Shown: positions 8,834-14,292 of the stretch, piece after piece
How positions within the stretch are numbered: position 1 is the stretch's first letter
How the letters are laid out: the number at the start of each line of letters is the position of its first letter
Assembly: GCA_002005505.1 (NCBI GenBank)
Contig: KV908639.1
Span: forward strand, 143,054 to 157,345
Length of the DNA: 14,292 nucleotides
Reading direction: 5' to 3'
From: Botryococcus braunii
Lineage: Eukaryota; Chlorophyta; Trebouxiophyceae
Position numbers and translations under genes: made by a program
Notes under the pieces: generated by a model
Told to the model about the DNA's origin: nothing
Database searches by the model: none
The model's input: only the letters and a program-made list of their open reading frames with translations

Positions 8834-10573
8834 TTATTTAAGACCTGCCATTGCTCTAAGCTTGGCAAAAGTGACCTTTGAAAGTACCTTGGTGAAGAAA
8901 TCAGCAATATTCTCACTGGTAGCCACATACTTTGGCTCAATTGCTCCATTCTCCACCTCATCTCTGACCCTGTGGTACCTTACAGCAATGTGTTTAGTCC
9001 TGGATGAAATGGGAATCCCCTTCACATTAGCAAGGGCCCCAGTATTGTCAGTGTAAACCACAATACTACCAGGATTTTCACCAAAGTCAGTAATCAACTT
9101 GGTGAACCACAGTGCCTCCTGAACTCCAGTGCACAAGGAGATAAACTCAGCTTCAACAGTAGACAAAGCAACTATTGGTTGCAACTTGCTACCCCATGAA
9201 ACTGCAGCTGACCCAGACATGAAACAAAACCCAGAGGTGGACTTCCTACCATCCAAATCCCCTGCATAGTCTGAGTCAACAAAGGCAATAAAACCTTTGT
9301 CACTCTTCTCCCACACAAGTCCCAACTTCTTAGTACCAGCAAGATATTTTAAGACATGCATGCCAGCACTGAGATGTGTATTTGAAGGGGCATTTGCAAA
9401 ACGTGCAAGGACACCAGTAGCATATGACAGATCAGGCCTAATTGTGTTGGCCAAATATAAAATGCCCCCCACAAGTTCCCTGTACCTGTTGTCTTTAGGC
9501 AAGGGATCCCCTGAATTCTTCTGCAACTTAAATGAATTATCCAGGGGTGTAGCCTTGGGGTTGCAGCCTGTCATGCCAAAGCTGTCCAAAATGTCAGTGA
9601 TTAGCTTCTCATTAGATAACTTCACTGACTTTAGACTGCCATCTAAATACCTTTCAAAGGTAATCTGCATACCCAAAAAGTGTCGGGCCTCCCCTAAATC
9701 CTTCACTGCAAACTTACTTGCAAGGAGAGACTTCACTTCAGAGATACATTTGGGGTCCTGAGAAACTATGAGAATATCATCCACATATAAAAGTAGATAA
9801 ACAGTCTCAGAACTATCTCTCTGCAGTATGAATAAAGATGGGTCTGCATCAGAAATGACAAAACCAGTAGATTTTAGAAAACTGCTGATAGTGACATACC
9901 AGGCCCTAGGAGCCTGTTTAAGCCCATACAAGGCTTTGTGCAACCTGCAGACAGTGTTAGGCCCACCAATGTGAAACCCCTCTGGCTGCTGAATGAAGAC
10001 CTTCTCTTCAAGGTCTCCATGCAAAAATGCAGTGCTCACATCCATTTGATGGACCTGCATGTTTCTCTCAACTGCTTTAGACAACACATATCTTAGAGTT
10101 GAGTGCTTGGAAACTGGTGCATACACTTCAGTGTAATCAACACCATAAATTTGTTTAAAGCCTTTGGCCACAAGACTAGCCTTAAACCTCTCAATCTCTC
10201 CAGTTTCAGAAAGTTTTACTTTGTAAACCCACTTAACTGGAAGAGCCTTCTTCTTGGTTTTATCATCAACCACAACATATGACCAAGTGCCTAGTGCTTT
10301 TAATGAATTCATCTCATCTTGCATTGCACTGACCCACTTGTCACTCTCAGGTGAATTTATTGCATCTATATACTTTGCTGGCTCAATTATCAGTGTGTCC
10401 TTTTGCACTTGCACATAACCACTGAAAATTTCAACTGAATTTGTTTCATTTTGGAGTACTGTGTTCCTAACTCTGTCAGGATATCTACCCCAAAGAGACC
10501 AGCAGGTGAGTGTGAGACCCCAGCACCTAGAAATCAAACTCAACAGGCTCAAGTTGGGCATCAGGAGCCTCAT
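8834..10573 (-). CDS. Copia reverse transcriptase and RNase H (pol C-terminal part)
   Basis: A 579-codon open frame ending in TAA at 8834, 50 bases before the PPT. Real homology begins about residue 30 (GRYPDRVRN); residues 1-29 read from a start inside the upstream frame and are probably out of frame. Reverse transcriptase (RVT_2 type) spans about residues 95-340: KWVYKVKLSETGEIERFKA near 114-131, QMDVSTAFLHG with catalytic D178, LHKALYGLKQAPRAW at 211-225, and YVDD at 263-266 (bases 9776-9787). RNase H spans about 425-560: AFVDSDYAGD (D433/D435), STVEAEF (E474), YTDNTGA (D509) and RTKHIAVRYHRVRD (525-538). Together they copy element RNA into DNA inside the cytoplasmic particle. No internal stop is present, so this part looks functional. 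In an active element it is released from a Gag-Pol polyprotein and is not made from its own start. Confidence 0.93.
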   Translation of the reverse strand: MRLLMPNLSLLSLISRCWGLTLTCWSLWGRYPDRVRNTVLQNETNSVEIFSGYVQVQKDTLIIEPAKYIDAINSPESDKWVSAMQDEMNSLKALGTWSYVVVDDKTKKKALPVKWVYKVKLSETGEIERFKASLVAKGFKQIYGVDYTEVYAPVSKHSTLRYVLSKAVERNMQVHQMDVSTAFLHGDLEEKVFIQQPEGFHIGGPNTVCRLHKALYGLKQAPRAWYVTISSFLKSTGFVISDADPSLFILQRDSSETVYLLLYVDDILIVSQDPKCISEVKSLLASKFAVKDLGEARHFLGMQITFERYLDGSLKSVKLSNEKLITDILDSFGMTGCNPKATPLDNSFKLQKNSGDPLPKDNRYRELVGGILYLANTIRPDLSYATGVLARFANAPSNTHLSAGMHVLKYLAGTKKLGLVWEKSDKGFIAFVDSDYAGDLDGRKSTSGFCFMSGSAAVSWGSKLQPIVALSTVEAEFISLCTGVQEALWFTKLITDFGENPGSIVVYTDNTGALANVKGIPISSRTKHIAVRYHRVRDEVENGAIEPKYVATSENIADFFTKVLSKVTFAKLRAMAGLK

Positions 10574-11561
10574 TAACTATACCTTGTTGGAGGACCACTT
10601 GTGGAACATCCTGAACGGGACGCGGGTCCGAGCCATGGGATTCAGGGCCTGCAATGTCCTGATTTTCCCCAAGGTTAGTGTTTTCTTGACTTATAAACTT
10701 AGCCCTTTCAAGGTTTAGCTGATCAAACCTTATGACACTTGGATCAGTGCCCAAAGGGTCTAAAGAAACAGGAGACAAGTCTTCAGAAGTTTCATGCACA
10801 TCTTCCCCAATGATTGCAGTTTCAGAATCTTCAGGAGAATCCTCTTCATCATTCACCACATCAAGGAGATCAGGCATTTCATCATCATCAGACAAGGCCT
10901 CCTCAAACTTGACAAATTGTCTTGCACACACTGTGACTTTGGAATCCATGAGGACACGATAATTCTTGCTGTGCCCATCATAGCCCAAGAAAATACCCTC
11001 CTTACTGACAGGGCTAAATTTACCATCCCTTTTGGACTTTTCAATCATGACATGACACTTGCTCCCAAAAACACGTAAGTGACTGACATCAGGAACAGTG
11101 CCAAACCACATCTCAAATGGGGTCTTATCATGATTTAAAACTGCAGACAAATTTCTAACATAGTTTGCAGTTAAGAGAGAGTCACCCCAATATTCTGGAG
11201 GTAGGCTCGAGGCAGTCAGCATGGCTCTGGCTTTCTCCTGCAGAGTCCTGTTCAGCCTCTCAATTTTCCCATTTTGTTGATGTGCATATGGTGCAGTCTT
11301 TTGGTGGACTGCACCATTTTTCCTGCAGAACTTTTCTAAACCAGAAAACTCAGTACCATTGTCGGTCCTGATAAACTTAACCTTGCACTCATGCTGGGTC
11401 TGCCACTCAGTCAATAAATTAGCTGCCTCTCTTGATGCATCTGCCTTTGACTTGAGTAGAATGGTTGCTGACATCTCAGAAAACTCATCTAAGACATTAA
11501 GTGCATACTTCTCATCATCATAAGTTTCTGGTGAGACTGGACCCATAAGGTCCATATGCAC
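10527..11561 (-). pseudogene. Copia integrase catalytic and C-terminal region (fragment)
   Basis: A 344-codon frame beginning at the integrase core (GTG at 11561 is merely the first codon after a frame change) and ending TAG at 10527. The DDE residues are D4 in HMDLMGP, D67 in RTDNGTEF and E101 in NGKIERLNRTL, with 33 residues between the last two, near the usual D-35-E spacing. Residues about 105-210 match the conserved Copia integrase continuation (PPEYWGDSL, TPFEMWFG, HLRVFGS, GIFLGY). After about 220 an acidic, Ser/Asp/Glu-rich linker leads toward RT. Integrase inserts the DNA copy into host chromosomes. The frame is broken at both ends: upstream from the zinc-binding region and downstream from RT. 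Confidence 0.9.
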
Positions 11562-11791
11562 AATTCTAATTTCCTAGTGCAAGCAGTGCCTGTTGGTTTT
11601 AAAGGCTGCACAGTTTGTTTCCCATGCAAGCAGGCACTGCAGACACCTCTCGTACCAATAGAACTTGAGAAATCAGAAGAGGGGAGTTTCATTCCCTTGA
11701 CCATTTTTCCCTTCATCATTCTTACCATGTAGGCTGGAGACAAGTGCCCCAGCCTCTGATGCCACAGGTCTGCATCCCTGTGAAGCACCTA
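11489..11791 (-). pseudogene. Integrase N-terminal zinc-binding (pre-integrase) fragment
   Basis: Minus-strand frame opening right after a TAG stop (11789-11791). The first ~75 codons carry LWHQRLGH and CSACLHGKQ, the HHCC zinc-binding signature of the GAG_pre-integrase domain that precedes the Copia catalytic core. Homology ends near 11562, where the frame changes by one base into the catalytic core frame; codons below 11561 here are out of frame. The stop sits a few codons ahead of the zinc motif in otherwise coding sequence. In the intact family this stretch is continuous with protease and integrase. Confidence 0.85.
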
Positions 11792-11957
11792 AACATTGCA
11801 TGCCTCCACAAACTTAGTTTCTGGATGAAAAGAAACATGCTTGTCTGGTAGAGCTAAGTCCACCAGCCACTGATAGGGAAAGCATGCTCAGCATTTCCCA
11901 AATGGTACCCATTAGAATCTGTGAGGTAACACTCGATACCCATAATATTGACATTGA
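11789..11957 (-). pseudogene. Protease-integrase linker, two frames
   Basis: Coding-like sequence continues past the protease in a second frame from about 11957 (MGIECYLTDSNGYHLGNAEH) to about 11870. It then moves into a third frame from about 11866 (LVDLALPDKHV) that runs to the TAG at 11789-11791. The segment corresponds to the variable stretch between protease and pre-integrase zinc domain in Copia polyproteins. Each change is one base, in the same direction as the other breaks. Confidence 0.6.
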
Positions 11958-12326
11958 TCCATCTAAATAAGCTTTACCCACTGATAGAAGATACTTCTTG
12001 CTAGAGGGAACATGCTTGACATTATGCAAGAACAAGGAACTGCCAGACTCGAGGAACACTTGCATGGAACCTTCTCCTACAATTTCCTCAGACTTGCCAT
12101 TTGCCACAATCAGACGTTGTGGCACATCAAACTTGACATAATTTATCATGTTGTCACTTGAAGGAGAAATGTGGTCAGTTGACCCTGAATCTATAAGCCA
12201 AGCAGGAAGAGAAGGTTGGGAGATTACTGTATCCCTTTGTACACAATTAGTTTGTGCCCTCCTCTCCTGTGCTGCAAGCTTAGGACACGTTGCTTTGATG
12301 TGTCTGAATTCCTGCAGTACTGGCAA
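11955..12326 (-). pseudogene. Copia aspartic protease fragment
   Basis: About 115 codons of protease in one frame. AWLIDSGSTDHI carries the single catalytic DSG (aspartate codon at 12189-12191), matching the Copia pattern WxxDSGAxxH. LIVANGKSEEIVGEG and FLHNVKHVPSSKKYLLSVGK are the typical downstream blocks of a retropepsin that acts as a dimer to cut the Gag-Pol polyprotein. The first residues (HIKATCP) are the second half of the nucleocapsid zinc knuckle. Frame is lost at about 12304 upstream and about 11956 downstream. Confidence 0.85.
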
Positions 12327-12726
12327 ATTAGTACAGGCCTTCCCTGCTGTTGAAATGCAGGTTGCCCTGTCCCTGAATTTTCACGGTTAGTATTTTTAGG
12401 CACTTCTGCCTGGTGAGCACCTGGACCAGCCCCACCTGAACCACCTTGCCTGCCTGCAGGCTGACCACCCCCACCTTGATTCCTATAAGGTTTGGGGTTT
12501 GAGGTGTTTGGAGGATTATATGGCTTCTTTGCTTGAAGATCCATATATGTTAACTCAAGAACATGCTGGAGTTGGTGCACATTTGGATAGTTGTTGCACA
12601 CAGACAGCTGTAAACGCCTATCTACCTCATACTCTTCAGTGAGGCCTTCAATAATCATAGAGCACTGGCAAACCTCAGAACACTGCTCTCCTAGTGATTT
12701 GAGGTTGTTTGCAATTTTCTGCACCT
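12304..12726 (-). pseudogene. Gag C-terminal part with zinc knuckle (fragment)
   Basis: About 140 codons continue the gag core: an IANNLKSLGEQ helix, SMIIEGLTEEYEVDRRL and ELTYMDLQAKK match the UBN2/gag-polypeptide family of Copia elements. A Gly/Pro/Gln-rich linker follows, then CQYCRNS, the first half of a CCHC knuckle (CX2CX4HX4C) that binds RNA. The histidine and last cysteine lie in the next frame because one base appears to be missing next to 12304. The upstream frame change is beside 12724-12725. Confidence 0.85.
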
Positions 12727-12980
12727 TAACACGTAGTCAGATGGTTTTTCACCTGGCTTCATGGCAAATAACTTTTGCTCCCTGTGGAGGCTCATCAGCC
12801 TAGCTGCTGCTCTAGCGTTAAACACCTGCAGCAGCTTGTTCCACATATGGTAAGCACTTGTCAAGTCAGTAATCTGAACAGAATATTGCTCAGTACATGC
12901 TTGAGTGATAATGGTTTGAGCCTTGAAATCATCATAAGCTCCCTGATAATCATCATGACACAGTAGTTGACATTCATTTC
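12724..12980 (-). pseudogene. Gag central part (fragment)
   Basis: About 85 codons in a third frame: GAYDDFKAQTIITQA, ITDLTSAYHMWNKLLQVF and ARLMSLHREQKLFAMKPGEK form the helical core of the Copia gag/UBN2 domain that assembles virus-like particles. Frame changes bound both ends. An open frame extends up to 13020, but residues before about 12980 are not gag-like. Confidence 0.82.
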
Positions 12981-13610
12981 CCACAACATAGCATACACTT
13001 GCTTTGTCCATGTCAACCAATTGGTATCATTCAGCTTGACTAACTCTATCTTTGGAGTTAGCTTCTGATGAGAAGAGAACGAAGGGCCAGTGGTTGGATT
13101 TATATTGGGCAGACCAGGAATACCTACGTTTGGAAATTGACCTTGCCCAGCACTATATGGTGGCCCCTGACTATGAGGAGGACCACCCCAACCACCACCA
13201 CCTGGTCCACCAGGACCGCCTGGACCACCAGGACCGCCTGGTCCTCCAGGACCACCAGGACCACCCCCACCAAAGCCACCAGGAACATTCCCACCAGAGC
13301 CCGGATAGACAGGGTATTGCGGGTAGTTGCCTGAGACTGGTGGAGGATGCCAAATCGAGCTTGCTCCTCCAGGGGACCCCCACTGTATGGTGGCCCACCT
13401 CCAGGAGTCCACTGCCTGAGCTGTATGGTAGCCACCACCAGGAGGGCCTCCAGCTGGAATTGCTGAAGCTGACGTTGACACTCCAAGTGGATGGTACCTG
13501 CACACTAGCTGCTGAACCAAGGTTGGATTAGAAATTGGTTCAGCGTTGAGGCAGGTAGTGAAATGGGGATCATGCCCCAGTAGCAGTGGAATAAACAGTT
13601 GCCTGTGCAC
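12970..13610 (-). pseudogene. Gag N-terminal region with Gly/Pro-rich repeat (fragment)
   Basis: About 210 codons before the frame change near 12970-12985. The end (KIELVKLNDTNWLTWTKQVY) is the characteristic start of the Copia gag core domain. Upstream is a long low-complexity segment rich in Gly, Pro, Ser, Tyr and Gln, including a (Gly-Gly-Pro)n run from 13189-13285. This is an unusual amino-terminal extension for a Copia gag. A short stretch near 13380-13440 reads better in another frame, suggesting a pair of compensating indels. The beginning at 13610 is not a real start; more gag-like sequence lies upstream in other frames. Confidence 0.7.
13189..13285 (-). repeat. 9-bp tandem repeat encoding Gly-Gly-Pro
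   Basis: Nine-base units such as CCACCAGGA and CCGCCTGGA (plus-strand sense) recur about seven or more times, with small variation at third codon positions. All three minus-strand frames are open across it, so frame cannot be judged within the repeat itself. Confidence 0.85.
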
Positions 13611-13755
13611 TAGTTACTGATGTTACTGGAACATGCGCCACATAATACTGGAAGCTAGCTGCTGACTGTCACAGCAGGATATTGCGAAACGGTACTTAAA
13701 GACACTGGTAAGTGTCCTGGACCCTGAAACTGCAGACTGAAGGTCTGCCAGAACC

Positions 13756-13932
13756 CTAGGTGCTAGAAACAGAAAGATTATCCTGACTGCTTTCTGACAA
13801 CTAGGATCTAAGAAGGTTGAATGCTACCACCAGGAGGTGAGGTGCTTGGCTCACAGCAGGTACCAGTTCAGCTAGGTGGCAGCAGGATTGGTAGAAGACA
13901 GAGTGGTATACCGTATAGAAAATTTCACTTAC
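13756..13932 (-). other. Candidate intron in gag
   Basis: Minus strand: GTAAGT at 13932-13927, and a pyrimidine-rich stretch (CTTTCTGTTTCTAGCACC) ending TAG at 13758-13756. Length 177, a multiple of three. The five in-frame stops of this stretch all lie inside it, and the frame is the same on either side. Simple decay of gag is the alternative. An earlier AG at 13763-13764 is a second possible acceptor, but changes frame. Confidence 0.35.
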
Positions 13933-14137
13933 CTCCCTGCATGTGCTTCTGGTACTGTCTCTGTTCCTGCTGCACCTGTGCTGCACTGGTGTACCCCATT
14001 GAGTCTCTCTGTGTGGAGTACGATTGTTCAAAGCTTTCATTATTATAGACAGTTGAGGGATCATCCTCAATCATGATTGGTACTTCATATGATTCTTCAG
14101 GATTAGCATAGGGTGGCACAGTATATGTACCACTCAT
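13925..14137 (-). pseudogene. Gag 5' coding segment (possible first exon)
   Basis: An ATG at 14137 opens a 70-codon frame, MSGTYTVPPYANPEESYEVP and on, rich in Tyr, Ser, Gln and Glu. It is the first ATG after an in-frame TGA seven codons upstream, so it is the likely Gag start. The frame stops at 13925-13927, immediately after a GAG|GTAAGT donor-like sequence (GT at 13931-13932). Downstream, the same frame becomes gag-like again from about 13755. No family domain is recognised in this low-complexity extension; assignment rests on position ahead of the gag core. Confidence 0.55.
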
Positions 14138-14292
14138 TGCATGAAAATAACGTAGTCAGCAAACCAACAAGTAACTCTCCAGGACCACCCAGCTAGGAAG
14201 CTGCCTTCCCATCACCTCCCACCCAGCCCAGGCCTCGTCGAAGTCCAACGTCCCCAGAAACAAGAGCTCTACTGACACTGCTGCGTAGACGC
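14138..14292 (-). other. Retrotransposon 5' leader
   Basis: Sequence upstream of the gag ATG to the window edge. It does not match the 3' LTR, and I see no convincing tRNA-complementary primer binding site, so the 5' LTR must lie further right. It is GC-rich in its distal part (about 14170-14240). Confidence 0.55.

Larger units (their letters stand above)
7932..14292 (-). mobile_element. Ty1/Copia-type LTR retrotransposon, 5' end beyond window
   Basis: Reading on the minus strand the order is leader, gag, protease, integrase, reverse transcriptase, RNase H, polypurine tract and 3' LTR. Integrase before RT defines Copia (Pseudoviridae-type) elements. The 3' LTR, PPT, RT/RNase H and most of integrase are well preserved; gag and protease are interrupted. 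The element is at least 6.2 kb in the window, and the 5' LTR and primer binding site are not present up to base 14292. The lower boundary is 8082 if the LTR is 693 bp, or 7932 if the second R-U5-like copy belongs to it. RT phrases such as TEVYAPVSKHSTLR suggest a Copia lineage, but I cannot name the family. Confidence 0.95.

Noticed and set aside
9297..9761. 154-codon plus-strand frame opposite reverse transcriptase
   Set aside because: Antisense to a conserved RT frame with catalytic motifs; no independent evidence for a gene.
13052..13531. 159-codon plus-strand frame with His/Asp/Gln repeats opposite gag
   Set aside because: It is the antisense shadow of the Gly-Gly-Pro repeat; the minus-strand gag frame has the recognisable domain.
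8834..14137. Infectious retrovirus or Gypsy-type element
   Set aside because: Integrase precedes RT, there is no envelope frame between RNase H and the PPT (only 50 bases), and RT is of the RVT_2 Copia type.
14160..14180. 5' LTR end at the GAGAGTTAC string on the minus strand
   Set aside because: Only about eight bases resemble the 3' LTR end; the sequence on either side does not match, so the 5' LTR is taken to lie beyond the window.

Overview
This is a eukaryotic, gene-poor window. I see no bacterial-style operons or ribosome binding sites, no tRNA or rRNA, no CRISPR and no clearly recognisable host gene. Long CT, GT and CA microsatellites, scattered degenerate repeats and one large LTR retrotransposon dominate it. 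The host lineage cannot be fixed from the sequence: a microsatellite-rich animal or alga are both possible.

Positions 1 to about 7929 are host DNA. They hold a (CT)n tract at the left edge, a (GT)n tract (about 1195-1285) and a (CA)n tract (1707-1777) that are inverted relative to each other, a long compound CA-rich array (1778-2072), a degenerate dispersed repeat (2403-2484 and 2651-2733), a hairpin-rich GC island (5159-5217), a CACGTG palindrome (5883-5905), a C10-(CT)n-(GT)n block (6017-6144) and a small foldback region between 15-bp direct repeats (7301-7450). The open frames here (the longest is 154 codons at 6365-6829, minus strand) match no family I recognise and are near what chance allows.

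Positions about 7930 to the right edge are a Ty1/Copia-type LTR retrotransposon on the minus strand, so it reads right to left. In that order it has a leader, gag (retrotransposon coat protein with one CCHC knuckle), aspartic protease, integrase (HHCC and DDE), reverse transcriptase, RNase H, a polypurine tract, and a 3' LTR opening TGTTAG. The domain order protease-integrase-RT-RNase H is diagnostic of Copia rather than Gypsy. The 5' LTR lies beyond the right edge.

The RT/RNase H frame (579 codons) and most of integrase are open with catalytic residues present, but gag, protease and the pre-integrase region are cut by single-base frame changes and one stop. Six successive frame changes all go in the same direction, several at short G runs, which suggests sequencing undercalls or a strong deletion bias rather than ordinary mixed decay.

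The most notable structure is at the 3' LTR. A 114-bp block that starts where transcription is predicted to start (about 30 bp after a TATA box) and ends at the LTR terminus is present twice, perfectly identical, 36 bp apart: a duplicated R-U5-like segment. A second is a candidate 177-nt GT-AG intron near the start of gag, which would remove five in-frame stops and keep the frame. No wholly new system is evident; these two points are the best leads.
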